DNA of 64,000 bases from JACMQX01 sp044225675 (GTDB taxonomy: Bacteria > Pseudomonadota > Gammaproteobacteria > Burkholderiales > Burkholderiaceae_C): NCBI GenBank assembly GCA_044225675.1, contig JBGAIH010000001.1, positions 1-64,000 on the forward strand. The letters are read 5' to 3'. The position numbers were made by a program, and so were the translations under genes. Every line of letters begins with the position of its first letter. The first letter of the stretch is position 1. Positions 52,041-62,892 of the stretch are shown here, piece by piece. The notes below the pieces were generated by a model. That model ran no database searches, was not told where the DNA came from, and worked only from the letters and a program-made list of their open reading frames with translations.

Positions 52041-52507
52041 GTCAGGTCGTCCAGCAGGTTGGCCATTTCCACGGCCACACGCGCGGCATCGCGGCCCTTG
52101 TCGGTCTGACGCGCGACGGCCTGCTCGACGTTCTCGGTGGTGAGGATGGCGTTGGCAATCGGCAATTGATAGTCCAGGCCGACGCGGGTGACCCCGGCGC
52201 CGGATTCGTTGGCGACGAGCTCGAAGTGGTAGGTCTCGCCGCGGATGATGCAGCCGAGCGCGATGAGCGCGTCGTACTGCTGCTTCTCGGCCATCGCCTG
52301 CAGGGCCAGGGGCACTTCGAGCGCGCCGGGCACCAGCACGTGGTCGATGCGCTTGTCCTCCACGCCCAGGGTCTTGAGCTCGGCCTTGCAGGCGGCCGCG
52401 AGCGCATCGGTGATGCTTTCGTTGAAACGGGCCTGCACGATGCCGATGTAGAGCTTGCGCCCGTCGAGGTGGCTGGCCTTGCCGCTGCCTTTTTCTGCGC
52501 CAAACAT
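52037..52507 (-). CDS. ribH: 6,7-dimethyl-8-ribityllumazine synthase
   Basis: A 156-aa enzyme of the penultimate riboflavin step. It has YIGIVQARFNESITDAL, VPGALEVPLALQAMAEK, GCIIRGETYHFELVANES (with the catalytic His) and the C-terminal LTTENVEQAVAR. The first 14 residues are variable. It overlaps nusB by 4 bp and sits 5 bp after ribBA. Confidence 0.95.
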   Translation of the reverse strand: MFGAEKGSGKASHLDGRKLYIGIVQARFNESITDALAAACKAELKTLGVEDKRIDHVLVPGALEVPLALQAMAEKQQYDALIALGCIIRGETYHFELVANESGAGVTRVGLDYQLPIANAILTTENVEQAVARQTDKGRDAARVAVEMANLLDDLT

Positions 52508-52512
52508 GCTTC

Positions 52513-53627
<1,115 letters not shown>

Positions 53628-53631
<4 letters not shown>

Positions 53632-54272
53632 ACGGTGTCTTTCGGGGTTCCCGTGGCGGGGGCGGTGAGCATGCGCTCGACGTAGCGGGCGATCAGATCG
53701 ATCTCCAGATTGACGGTGGAGCCCTTGGCCAGGGCGCCGAGCGCGGTGTTCTGCACGGTGTGGGGGATGAGGTTGATGCTGACTTCGGTGCCTTCGGGCA
53801 GATCGGCCGCGCGGTTGACGGTCAGGCTGACGCCGTTGACCGTGATCGAGCCCTTGTATGCGAAGTACTTGCCCAGGGCGGCGGGCGTGAGCACGCGCAG
53901 TTCCCAGCTCTCGCCCACGGGGGCGAAGTGCGAAACGGTGCCGATGCCATCGACATGGCCGGAGACGATGTGGCCGCCGAGCCGGTCGGTCGGGCGAATG
54001 GCTTTTTCGAGGTTGATGACCCCGGGCTGGTCGAGGCCGGTCGTCTTGTCCAGCGACTCGGCCGAGATGTCGATGGTGAACTGCCGGGCCGGGGCGTCGA
54101 GCGTGGTGACGGTCATGCAGGCACCGTTCAGGGCGATGCTGTCGCCCAGGCCCACGTCATCGAGGTAGCCGGCAGGCGCCTCGATGGTCAGGCGCTTGCC
54201 ATGCTGCAAAGAGCTTCCCAGGTCGTGGAGGGCGACGATGCGCCCCACGCCGGTGATGATTCCGGTGAACAT
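53628..54272 (-). CDS. ribE: Riboflavin synthase alpha subunit
   Basis: A 214-aa protein of two tandem lumazine-binding barrels: MFTGIITGVGRIVALHD with GDSIALNGACMTV in the first, and GHIVSGHVDGIGTV with GSITVNGVSLTV in the second. It dismutates two ribityllumazine molecules to riboflavin. The start at 54272 gives the universal MFTGI opening; an in-frame start at 54320 is rejected. It overlaps ribBA by 4 bp and lies 98 bp after ribD. Confidence 0.95.
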
Positions 54273-54370
54273 GCCCGCATTTTCGCAGGTAATGGGGCGC
54301 GGGCCGGCGGCGGTCTGCAAAACCTGTCCGCAGGCGGGTCGTGCGGGGGGCTGGCGCGAGCCCGGACGCT

Positions 54371-55480
54371 TCAGAACCGGTCGCGCCCTTCGCCCCGGGC
54401 GACGATGCGCAGGTCGGTGCCGACCTGCTGTACGTCGGTGAATCGCAGAGGCATCGCATCCTGCAGCCGTGCCAGCGCGGGCAGGGCCGCCATCTCGCGG
54501 CCGGGCCCGATCAGCCGGGGTGCGAGGTAGACCAGCAGTTCATCGACGAGCGACTCCCGCAGCAGGGAGCCGTTGAGCTTGTGCCCGGCTTCCACATGCA
54601 GCTCGTTGATCTCGCGCGCGGCCAGGTCGCGGAGCATGGCGGCGAGGTCGACCTTTCCGCCGGCGCCGGGCAGGCGTACCACCGTGGCGCCGCGGGCCTG
54701 CAGGCTGGCGGTCCGCGACACGTCGTCGCTGGCGGTATAGATGAACAGCTTGCGGCCCGGGATGAACAGCCGGGCGCCTGGCGGCGTCTCGAGCCGGCTG
54801 TCAACCACAACCAGGTGGGGCTGGCGCACCGCCCCGGCAAGGCGAACGTCGAGCCGCGGATCGTCTTCGAGCACGGTGCCGATGCCCGTCAGCACGGCAC
54901 AGGCGCGCGCCCGCCAGGCGTGGCCGTCGGCGCGCGCCGGCTCGCCCGTGATCCACTGGCTCTCGCCACTGTCGAGCGCGGTGCGACCGTCCAGCGACGC
55001 CGCCACCTTGAGCCGGACCCAGGGCGTGCGGCGGATCATGCGGCTGAAGAAGCCGATGTTGAGTTCGCGCGACGCTTGCGCTCCCGGGCCGAGCTCCACC
55101 TCGACGCCCGCCGCGCGCAGCCGCTCGAAGCCGCGGCCGGCGACCAGCGGATTCGGGTCCGGCAGCGAAGCCACCACCCGCGCAATTCCGGCGGCCACGA
55201 GCGCGTCGCAACAGGGGCCGGTGCGGCCGTGGTGGGAACAGGGCTCTAGTGTCACCCAGGCCGTGGCGCCTGCGGTCGGGTGGCCTTGCGCGGCCGCATC
55301 CCGCAGCGCCATGACTTCGGCGTGCGGGCCGCCGGCCTGCTGGGTGCGTCCCTGGCCGATGACTGTGCCGTCCGGCGCCGTGAGCACGCAGCCCACGCGC
55401 GGGTTCGGGGACGTGTGCCACAGCGCGTCACGCGCCAGGTCCAGCGCGGTGTCGATGGGCGAGGCAGTGAGGTCGGACAT
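54371..55480 (-). CDS. ribD: Bifunctional riboflavin deaminase/reductase RibD
   Basis: A 369-aa enzyme. The N-terminal deaminase has a zinc site with PHAEVMAL and PCSHHGRTGPCCDAL. The C-terminal reductase contains RLKVAASLDGRTALDSGESQWITG and ends in the RibD-type LAPRLIGPG region. It does steps two and three of the pathway. First gene of the ribD-ribE-ribBA-ribH-nusB run. No FMN riboswitch is visible in the 163 bp upstream. Divergent from the pilin operon. Confidence 0.95.
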   Translation of the reverse strand: MSDLTASPIDTALDLARDALWHTSPNPRVGCVLTAPDGTVIGQGRTQQAGGPHAEVMALRDAAAQGHPTAGATAWVTLEPCSHHGRTGPCCDALVAAGIARVVASLPDPNPLVAGRGFERLRAAGVEVELGPGAQASRELNIGFFSRMIRRTPWVRLKVAASLDGRTALDSGESQWITGEPARADGHAWRARACAVLTGIGTVLEDDPRLDVRLAGAVRQPHLVVVDSRLETPPGARLFIPGRKLFIYTASDDVSRTASLQARGATVVRLPGAGGKVDLAAMLRDLAAREINELHVEAGHKLNGSLLRESLVDELLVYLAPRLIGPGREMAALPALARLQDAMPLRFTDVQQVGTDLRIVARGEGRDRF

Positions 55481-55643
55481 GATGGAGGCGGTTGGCGTGG
55501 TCGCGGGTGCAGCCGGTCGAATTTAATCAGATAGTTCGCACAATGGCTTTGCGGGCCTGCTGCCGGTAACCGTTCGTGACGCGGGAGCGGACGTTCATCG
55601 GCTGCGCATAGGCAGGCGCCAGGTGCGTGCCTAGCATACAGCC

Positions 55644-56219
55644 ATGCAGTACAAGACCCGGTCCCGCGGCTTCACGCTGGTCGAACTCCTCGTGACGGTG
55701 TCCATCGTCGCCTTGTTGACGGTGCTGGGCCTGCCGTCGCTGCGCGACACCTTCGAGCGCAACGCGGTCACAGGGCATGTGAACACCTTCCTCGGCGCGG
55801 TGCAGTTCGCCCGTGGAGAAGCGATCAAGCGCGGCACCACCGTGAAGATGTGCCGCAGCGTCGGCGCCGAGTCTGCCGTCGCACCGGCCTGTGCGGTGGG
55901 CAGCGGCAATGCTTCGCCGGGCTGGGCCACGGGCTGGATCATCTTTGTGGACCGCAATGACAACGGCACGGTGGATGCCGCAGACATTCTGCTCAAGGTG
56001 CAGGAAGCGTTGAGCAGCAGTGGCGGCGTTCAGGCCGATGCCGCGACCTTGGTGCTGCTGTTCCGGCCCACGGGCATGCTGGCCGGGACGGCCGGCCAGT
56101 TCACCTTCAAATCCGCCTCGGGCGCGGCCACGCAGGACCGGCGGGTCTGCCTGTCCCTGCAAGGGCGTGCGCGAATCGCAACCGATGCCACAACGGCCTG
56201 CTCGGCCAACGACGTATGA
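55644..56219 (+). CDS. fimT: Minor pilin FimT/GspH family
   Basis: A 191-aa type IV pilus minor pilin. The class III signal has cleavage at Gly9 before FTLVELLVTVSIVALLTVLGLPSL, with Glu at mature position 5. A GspH/FimT beta domain follows, with Cys pairs near the C-terminus. It may prime pilus assembly and, in some species, bind DNA during uptake. First gene of fimT-pilV-pilW-pilX-pilY1-pilE; overlaps pilV by 4 bp. Confidence 0.9.
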   Translation: MQYKTRSRGFTLVELLVTVSIVALLTVLGLPSLRDTFERNAVTGHVNTFLGAVQFARGEAIKRGTTVKMCRSVGAESAVAPACAVGSGNASPGWATGWIIFVDRNDNGTVDAADILLKVQEALSSSGGVQADAATLVLLFRPTGMLAGTAGQFTFKSASGAATQDRRVCLSLQGRARIATDATTACSANDV

Positions 56220-56806
56220 AACCCCTTGTCCGTCAACCCGACCGGCGCCCGGCCCTGGCCGGCGCGCGCTTGCGCCAGGGCGGCGCCTCGCTGCTGGAAG
56301 TGCTGATCGCCGTGCTGATCATGTCCTTCGGCCTTCTGGCGCTGGGCGGTCTCGCCGCCGCCTCGGTGCAGTACAGCAAGATGGCGCAGTACCAGACGAT
56401 CGGCACGCAGCTGGCCGGTGACTACGGCGACCGCATGCGCGGCAATGTCGACGGATTTGCGGCGGCCGCCTACGACAAGAAAGACGTTTATTCCGCATCG
56501 GCCACGCTGGTGACGGTGCCGACCTGCGCGGTGTCTACCGCCTGCACGCCGGCCGAGATCGCGAGCATCGACAGGGCCGAGTGGATCAACTCGCTCAAGC
56601 AGCGCCTGCCGGGCGGGGACGCCTACATCGAGCGGGACACGGTCAATCTGCTGACGGCCAACATGTGGATCATGTGGACCGAGCCCAGCGTGTCCTACGG
56701 CACGGACAACAGCCTGTCGACCAGCAATGACGCCGACTGTCCCACGGCGGCCGTGACAGGGCTGGCGACGCGGCCCCGCTGCATGTTCTTTCGGGTGACA
56801 CTATGA
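56216..56806 (+). CDS. pilV: Type IV pilus minor pilin PilV
   Basis: A 196-aa minor pilin. A 24-residue basic leader ends in GG, then ASLLEVLIAVLIMSFGLLAL, with Glu5 kept. The rest has four or more Cys and a beta-rich body. Together with FimT, PilW and PilX it forms the tip complex that carries PilY1. It overlaps both neighbours by 4 bp. Confidence 0.9.
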   Translation: MKPLVRQPDRRPALAGARLRQGGASLLEVLIAVLIMSFGLLALGGLAAASVQYSKMAQYQTIGTQLAGDYGDRMRGNVDGFAAAAYDKKDVYSASATLVTVPTCAVSTACTPAEIASIDRAEWINSLKQRLPGGDAYIERDTVNLLTANMWIMWTEPSVSYGTDNSLSTSNDADCPTAAVTGLATRPRCMFFRVTL

Positions 56807-57723
56807 ACAGGATGCTGCGCCAGGGAGGGCGGACGCTGATCGAGGTGATGATCTCGATCACCATCGGCCTGGCGGTGATGGGTGCCATCATCGCGGTCTA
56901 CACCGGGACGACCTCGACCAGCCGCCAGGCTGACTCGTCGCAGCGGATGAGCCAGGACGCGGCCATCGCGATGAACTTCATGAGCTCGTACATCCGCATG
57001 GCGGGCTTCAGCTTCCCGCAGGCCAACATGGCGACGTCGACCGCCGCCGTCGGCAGTGCCACGGTGGAAGTGACCGACCGCAACTTTGCCGGCGCGCCGG
57101 TGCGTGGCTGCGACAACGGGTTCAGCAACCCCACGGTGAGTGCCACCACCTCGCTGACCTGCGGCGGCTCGGCCGGGCCGGATGCGATCGTGGTGCGCTT
57201 CGAGGCCGACACCGTCAACACCTTTCCGACAGGCGCGCCAGCCAAGCCCACCGACTGCCTGAGCCAGGCACTGAACCCGAATACCGCGTCGGACTACGAC
57301 CCGACGATCACCTACACCCTGTCCGAGGCGCGGTTCTACCTGCGTACGGGCACGGCCAGCGGCACGCGCGACCTCTACTGCGGCGGCAACGGCACGTCGA
57401 CCTTCGTCGCGCAGCCCATCGTCCAGTACGTGGACGACCTGGTGTTCACCTATGGCATCGCCTCGGACGTCTCCAACCATGACGTGGTCCAGTACGTCAG
57501 CAGTGCGACGATCGACGCCCTGGGCGGCGCGATGAACGACAACTGGAAGCGGGTGGTCAGCGTGAAGATCTGCATGGTGATGCGCAGCGAGTCGGCCGAC
57601 CAGGCCGGCTCCGGCTCCTATGTGAACTGCGCGGGCAGCGTGGTTGCCTCACCCGACAACTACCTCAGACGGGCCTTCACCACCGTGGTGACGCTGCGCA
57701 ACCGGGGAGGGATCCTGCTATGA
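56803..57723 (+). CDS. pilW: Type IV pilus minor pilin PilW
   Basis: A 306-aa protein. The prepilin leader is MNRMLRQGG, followed by RTLIEVMISITIGLAVMGAIIAVYTG. The large C-terminal domain matches PilW in length, with a VSVKICMVMRS segment and Cys pairs. Part of the pilus tip complex. It overlaps pilX by 4 bp. Confidence 0.9.
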   Translation: MNRMLRQGGRTLIEVMISITIGLAVMGAIIAVYTGTTSTSRQADSSQRMSQDAAIAMNFMSSYIRMAGFSFPQANMATSTAAVGSATVEVTDRNFAGAPVRGCDNGFSNPTVSATTSLTCGGSAGPDAIVVRFEADTVNTFPTGAPAKPTDCLSQALNPNTASDYDPTITYTLSEARFYLRTGTASGTRDLYCGGNGTSTFVAQPIVQYVDDLVFTYGIASDVSNHDVVQYVSSATIDALGGAMNDNWKRVVSVKICMVMRSESADQAGSGSYVNCAGSVVASPDNYLRRAFTTVVTLRNRGGILL

Positions 57724-58262
57724 AGCCCGTCATCGGACGCCGCCCGCGCGGCCAGCGCGGAGTCGTGCTCGCGCTGTCGCTGATTCTGCTCGTCATCATC
57801 TCGCTGGTGTCGGTGATGGCGGTGCGCGGTTCGCTCACCAGCGAGCAGATGGCCAAGAACCTGCGCACCAATGCCATTGCCATGCAGGCGGCCGAGATGG
57901 CCCTGCGCTTCTGCGAGAACCAGGTGATGAGCGGCGCGAGCATCTATCCGATCAACGAGATGCCGCTGACGTCCACCGCCACCTTCCCCACGCTGTGGCA
58001 GACCCGCACCAACTGGTCGGACGCGACGATTGCAGGAACGCTTTCCGACGAAGTCACCAACTCCGCCAACACGGCCGCTCGCGCGCTGGACACCAGGCCG
58101 CAATGCATGATCGAGCGGTATCCGCTGGTCACGGCCACCGGCGGCGTGCCACGGGAGTCCTATCTGATCACCGCCGTGGGCTACAGCCCCGACTACCGCG
58201 TTTCAGCCGGACAGATAACGTCCGGGGGCGAGGTCTGGTTGCAGTCCATATTGCGATATTGA
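57720..58262 (+). CDS. pilX: Type IV pilus minor pilin PilX
   Basis: A 180-aa protein. The leader ends in QRG, followed by VVLALSLILLVIISLVSVMAVRG. As is usual for PilX, Glu5 is absent. The body has PilX-like Cys residues (FCENQV, QCMIERY). Predicted to bridge the minor pilins to PilY1, encoded 7 bp downstream. Confidence 0.88.
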   Translation: MKPVIGRRPRGQRGVVLALSLILLVIISLVSVMAVRGSLTSEQMAKNLRTNAIAMQAAEMALRFCENQVMSGASIYPINEMPLTSTATFPTLWQTRTNWSDATIAGTLSDEVTNSANTAARALDTRPQCMIERYPLVTATGGVPRESYLITAVGYSPDYRVSAGQITSGGEVWLQSILRY

Positions 58263-58269
58263 GGTTCCC

Positions 58270-61200
58270 ATGAAAAAAACTCTCTGGGTCTGGTGCATGG
58301 CCTTCGTCGCCATGATCGGCAGCATCACGCATGCCGAGATGTCACAGGTCCCGCTGGTGCAGGCCGGCTCCTCGGTGCCGCCCAACCTCATGTTCACGAT
58401 CGACGATTCGGGCTCGATGAACTTCGAGTGCATTCCCGACTCGCTGTGCTACGACGGCAGCAATGACGAGGTCGACGTCATGCCCTGGGGCCTGGGCGGC
58501 AAGAGCGGCGCGGCCACGGTGGACGAGAACCATATCTACAACCGCCAGATGCGCTCGCCCCAGGTCAATGGCATCTACTACGATCCGACCGTGCGCTACC
58601 AGCCCTGGCTCAAGGAAGACGGCACGCGCTACCCGACGTATCCCGTCACGGCCGCCCCCACGGTGCCCGGGGGCGGCACCACGGTGAACCTGGCCATTAC
58701 CCAGACGCTGAACATCAGCTGGTGCACGGACAACAACAGTTGCGGCACCAGTTCCAAGAGCTACTACCCCGCGAAGTACTACACGCTGTCGGGCGCCTCG
58801 AACGTCACGTCGAACTTCACCGTCACCGTCATCCGGGGAACCGGCACGACCTACACCAAGGCGATCGATGGCGAGCGCTCGGACTGCGCTGCCACCACCT
58901 ATTGCACGCTGGCCGAGGAACTGCAGAACTTCGCCAACTGGTTCACCTACTCCAGCCACCGGATGCTGGCTGCCAAAGGCGGCACGGCCGAGGCGTTCTA
59001 CAACATTCCGACGTTCTATCGCGTCGGCTACGGGCGCATCAACGACACCACGACCTCGTCGATCGACGGCGTCAATACCAAGACCATCGTGCGCGGCCTG
59101 AGACCTTTCGACGGAACCGACCGGGAGAGTTTCTATACCTGGTTGTTCGGCGTCACTGGCAGCGGCGGCACGCCCTTGCGACGAGCGATGGACGACGTCG
59201 GGCAGTACTTCTCGCGCAGCGACAACCGGGGCCCCTGGGGCGCGGTGCCCGGAACCAACGACACCACGGCGCATCTGCCCTGTCGCAAGTCCTTCCACAT
59301 CCTGATGACCGACGGCGGCTGGAACGGCGATGCGGCAAGCACGTCAGGCGCCGCTGGCAACGTGGATAACACCAACGGGCCGACGATCACCGGCCCCAAC
59401 GCGCAGAGCTACCAGTACATCCGGGCCTATCCGTACCGCGACAGCACTTCCGGCACCTTGGCCGACGTGGCGATGTACTACTGGAATCGCGACCTGCGCT
59501 CCGACCTGTCCAACGAGGTCAAGCCGACGACCGGCAATCCGGCATTCTGGCAGCACCTGGTCAACTACACCATCGCCTTCGGACAACGGGGCAACCTGTC
59601 CAATCCGGCCGACCTGCCGGCGCTCACCTCCAACAGCAAGAACTGGGGCTCGCCGAGCACCGCTGCCAACAACCTGGCCAACATCGACGACCTCTGGCAC
59701 GCGGCGCTCAACAGCCGGGGCCTGAACCTGAGCGCGCAGAACGCCACCGAGTACGCCAACGCGCTGCGTGCGATCATCAACGACATCGACGACCGCACAG
59801 GCAGCGAGGCCGGTGTGGCCGTGTCGGGGCGCTTCCTGTCTGTGGGCTCGCGCAAGTACGTTCCTGAATACCGCACCGGCAACTGGACGGGGCAGTTGAG
59901 CGCCGTCACGCTGGACGATCAGGCCAACGACGACCAGGTGGCGTGGCGGGCGGCCGACCGGCTGCCGCCGCATGGCAGCCGCAACATCTTCACCTTCAAG
60001 GACACCACGTCCAAGGGCATCACCTTCACCTGGTCGACGCTAGCGGCCAACAACATGACCACCAACTTCCTGGTCACGTCGGCCGATGGCACGGGTCTGA
60101 TCAACTACCTGCGCGGCGATGCCACGCTGGAGGGCACCAAGTACCGCAAGCGCGGTGTCGAGAACCGTGTCAACACGACCACGCTCCCGACGCTGGGCGA
60201 CATCGTGAACTCGTCGCCGGTCTGGGTGAAGGACCTGGTGGACCTGCAGTACGACTTCCTGCCCAGCTCCGTGGCCGCGCGCACGACCTACCGCGAGTTC
60301 CTGCGCAACAAGAAATTCCGGGTGCCGCACATCGTGGTCGGCGCCAACGACGGCATGGTCCATGCCTTCAGCGACGCGAGCGGCACCGAAACCTTTGCCT
60401 ACTTTCCGAAGGCGGTTCTGCCCGAGCTCAAGCATCTGGGTGACATGCCCTATCTCCACCAGTACTTCGTCGACGGACCGATGATGGAGACCGACGTGCA
60501 TGACGGCACCAACTGGCGCAACCTCGTCGTGGGGACGACCGGTGCCGGCGCCAAGGCCGTGTTCGCCATCAACATGCCGGTGCCGTCGAGCCCGAGCGGC
60601 ACCGGCACCCTGACCACCACATTGATGGCGCCGGGAGCGGGCGACATTCTCTGGGAAGTCAGCGACAGCGGTGACTTCGCCGAACTCGGCTACGTCCTGC
60701 AGACCGCCGAAGCCGGCATGACGCGCGACGGCAGCTGGGTGGTGATCACGGGCAACGGCTACGAAAGTGCCTCGGGCAAGGCCCAGCTGTTCATCATCAA
60801 TGCATTGACGGGCGCGCTCATCAAGCGGATCGACACCGGCGTCGGCTCCGGCAACGGACTGGGCGGCGTGCGCGTGGTACGCGACACCCGCCAGCAGATC
60901 GTCGCGGTGTTCGCGGGCGACCTCAAGGGCAATATGTGGAAGTTCGACCTGTCGAGCACGTCGACTTCCTCCTGGGGCGTGGCGTTTGGTGGCAACCCGT
61001 TCTTCACGGCCACCAACCGCAGCGGCAATGCGGAGCCCTTCACCTCGGCGCCGACCTATGTGCTGCACCCCTCGGGTGGGGTGTTGCTGCTTGCAGGCAC
61101 GGGCAAGCTGTATGAGACCGCCGATCCGTCGAATGTGGAGGAGCGCACGCTGTACGGCCTGTGGGACAAGGCCAAGGTCGGTAGTCCTTCGGCGACCGCC

Positions 61201-61902
61201 AGCTTCGCCATCTCGGGCACGGCCACGCTGGTGATGCAGGCGGTGTCGAGCACCTTGATCGTCACCACGACGGCAGGGGAGACGGCGACCTACTACACCT
61301 CGACCAGCAATCCCGTCAATTACTCCACCAAGCGCGGCTGGTACATGCCGCTGACCATCCAGGCCGGCCAGCGTGTCGTCTACGATCCGCAGATCGCAGT
61401 CGGGCGGGTGTTCTTCGAAACGGTGGTGCCGGGGGCGGCCGTGACCACCTGCGCGGCCACCAATGGCATCGGCTACAACTTCGTGCTGGATCCGCTCACT
61501 GGGGCGGCGGGGGGCGACGGACCCACCTTCGACACCAACGGCGACGGTCTCATCAACTCCGATGATGCCTCCGGCGCCGTGGCCTACAAGACCAATGCCG
61601 ACGGCGGGGACGGTATCCTGCTCAAGCGCGGTACCTCACCCACAGGCAACAACGGCACGCGCGAGGGCGACAGTTGCACGACCAGCAACGCCACCTGCAA
61701 CTGCGTGGCAGGTACTTGCCAGAAGGTGGCCTGTACCGAGAGCACGAGCACCTGCAAGTGCGTCGGCGGATTCTGCGAGCCGCCCAAGGACACCTGCGGA
61801 TCGGCCGCGTACACTGTGGCTCCGGGTTCCAGCAAGCAGGTGTGCGGCGACAAGAACGTGATCCGGCGCAACTGGCGTCAGCTGATCAATCCGCCGAGTT
61901 AA
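58270..61902 (+). CDS. pilY1: Pilus tip adhesin PilY1
   Basis: A 1210-aa exported protein. The signal is WVWCMAFVAMIGSITHAE. The N-terminal part has a von Willebrand A-like MIDAS motif (FTIDDSGSMN). The C-terminal half is a beta-propeller of the PilY1 type (SPVWVKDLVDLQYDF, VPHIVVGANDGMVHAFSDASGTE). A calcium loop (DTNGDGLINSDDA) is visible near residue 1090. A Cys-rich tail of ten or so Cys (TSNATCNCVAG) follows before the end. It controls pilus extension and surface attachment or sensing. Confidence 0.93.
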   Translation: MKKTLWVWCMAFVAMIGSITHAEMSQVPLVQAGSSVPPNLMFTIDDSGSMNFECIPDSLCYDGSNDEVDVMPWGLGGKSGAATVDENHIYNRQMRSPQVNGIYYDPTVRYQPWLKEDGTRYPTYPVTAAPTVPGGGTTVNLAITQTLNISWCTDNNSCGTSSKSYYPAKYYTLSGASNVTSNFTVTVIRGTGTTYTKAIDGERSDCAATTYCTLAEELQNFANWFTYSSHRMLAAKGGTAEAFYNIPTFYRVGYGRINDTTTSSIDGVNTKTIVRGLRPFDGTDRESFYTWLFGVTGSGGTPLRRAMDDVGQYFSRSDNRGPWGAVPGTNDTTAHLPCRKSFHILMTDGGWNGDAASTSGAAGNVDNTNGPTITGPNAQSYQYIRAYPYRDSTSGTLADVAMYYWNRDLRSDLSNEVKPTTGNPAFWQHLVNYTIAFGQRGNLSNPADLPALTSNSKNWGSPSTAANNLANIDDLWHAALNSRGLNLSAQNATEYANALRAIINDIDDRTGSEAGVAVSGRFLSVGSRKYVPEYRTGNWTGQLSAVTLDDQANDDQVAWRAADRLPPHGSRNIFTFKDTTSKGITFTWSTLAANNMTTNFLVTSADGTGLINYLRGDATLEGTKYRKRGVENRVNTTTLPTLGDIVNSSPVWVKDLVDLQYDFLPSSVAARTTYREFLRNKKFRVPHIVVGANDGMVHAFSDASGTETFAYFPKAVLPELKHLGDMPYLHQYFVDGPMMETDVHDGTNWRNLVVGTTGAGAKAVFAINMPVPSSPSGTGTLTTTLMAPGAGDILWEVSDSGDFAELGYVLQTAEAGMTRDGSWVVITGNGYESASGKAQLFIINALTGALIKRIDTGVGSGNGLGGVRVVRDTRQQIVAVFAGDLKGNMWKFDLSSTSTSSWGVAFGGNPFFTATNRSGNAEPFTSAPTYVLHPSGGVLLLAGTGKLYETADPSNVEERTLYGLWDKAKVGSPSATASFAISGTATLVMQAVSSTLIVTTTAGETATYYTSTSNPVNYSTKRGWYMPLTIQAGQRVVYDPQIAVGRVFFETVVPGAAVTTCAATNGIGYNFVLDPLTGAAGGDGPTFDTNGDGLINSDDASGAVAYKTNADGGDGILLKRGTSPTGNNGTREGDSCTTSNATCNCVAGTCQKVACTESTSTCKCVGGFCEPPKDTCGSAAYTVAPGSSKQVCGDKNVIRRNWRQLINPPS

Positions 61903-61920
61903 GAAGTTGAAGGAGCAGTC

Positions 61921-62355
61921 ATGCGAGTGCGGGGCTTTACGCTGATCGAACTGATGATCGTGGTGGTGGTGGTCGCCATCCTGGCTGCGGTCGCCCTGCC
62001 GAGCTACCGAAGCTCGGTGCAGAAGGCCCAGCGCGCCGAGGCCCGCGGCGCACTGCTGGAGGCGTCGCAGTTCATGCAGCGCTTCTATTCGCAGAACGAC
62101 CGCTTCGACCAGGACCGTGCCGGCACGGCCGTGGCCCTGCCGGGGCCCTTGCTGACGGTGCCGCGTGGATCGACCGGAACGGCTGCCAACTACCAGCTGT
62201 CGTTCTCGGGCACGCCGACGATCTCGGCGTTCACCATCCAGGCGGTGCCGGTCAATACGATGAGCAGCGACAAGTGCGGGACCCTGGGTCTCGACAACGT
62301 CGGGCGGCGCACGGCGTCCGGAGCAGGCGCGTCGGTCTCGGACTGCTGGAAGTAA
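61921..62355 (+). CDS. pilE: Type IV pilin, PilE family
   Basis: A 144-aa pilin. The short leader MRVRG is followed by FTLIELMIVVVVVAILAAVALPSYRSSVQKAQR, with Glu5 kept, and a C-terminal disulfide loop (Cys in DKCGTLGL and DCWK). PilE-type minor pilins close this operon in many beta- and gammaproteobacteria. AAGGAG lies just upstream. Whether it is a major or minor subunit cannot be told; position suggests minor. Confidence 0.9.
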   Translation: MRVRGFTLIELMIVVVVVAILAAVALPSYRSSVQKAQRAEARGALLEASQFMQRFYSQNDRFDQDRAGTAVALPGPLLTVPRGSTGTAANYQLSFSGTPTISAFTIQAVPVNTMSSDKCGTLGLDNVGRRTASGAGASVSDCWK

Positions 62356-62434
62356 CGCCCACGCCACGCATCGGCGCGTGCGGAAGGAGGGCACGGCCGC
62401 TTCCGCGTGCCTTGCCAGGCACCGGCGCGGCACT

Positions 62435-62884
62435 TCAGCGCCGGACTTCGTCGACGAGGGTCTTGAACTCGTCGATGTCCTCGAAGCTGCGGTAGACGCT
62501 GGCGAAGCGCACGTAGGCGACCTTGTCCAGTTTCTTGAGCTCGCGCATCACGAGTTCCCCGATCCGCGTCGACGCCAGTTCCCGCACGCCGAGCGCGAGC
62601 AGCTTCTCTTCGATCCGCTCGATCGCCGCATCGATCTGCTCGACACTCACCGGCCGCTTGCGCAGTGCGAGGTTCATCGAGGCGCGCAGCTTCTGCCGGT
62701 CGAATTCGATACGCCGGCCGTCCTTCTTGACGACGACCGGGAAGTTGACGTCAGGCCGCTCGTAGGTGGTGAAGCGCTTTTCGCAGGCGCCGCACTGACG
62801 CCTGCGGCGGATGAAGTCCCCGTCTTCGGACACGCGGGTCTCGACCACCTGGGTCTCGGCGTGTCCGCAGAAGGGGCACTTCAT
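62435..62884 (-). CDS. nrdR: Transcriptional repressor NrdR
   Basis: A 149-aa regulator of ribonucleotide reductase genes. The zinc ribbon has MKCPFCGH and QCGACEKRFTTYERP. The ATP-cone domain (about 47-140) has PVVVKKDGRRIEFDRQKLRASMNLALRKRPV, which binds ATP and dATP. It lies 8 bp downstream of glyA on the same strand, the usual pairing. Confidence 0.96.
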   Translation of the reverse strand: MKCPFCGHAETQVVETRVSEDGDFIRRRRQCGACEKRFTTYERPDVNFPVVVKKDGRRIEFDRQKLRASMNLALRKRPVSVEQIDAAIERIEEKLLALGVRELASTRIGELVMRELKKLDKVAYVRFASVYRSFEDIDEFKTLVDEVRR

Positions 62885-62892
62885 GCGCGTGC

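Noticed and set aside
55481..55643. Possible FMN riboswitch before ribD
   Set aside because: I looked for the conserved RFN segments (such as a GGGGCAGGGTGAAATTCCC-like core) and did not find them here or in the ribD-ribE gap.
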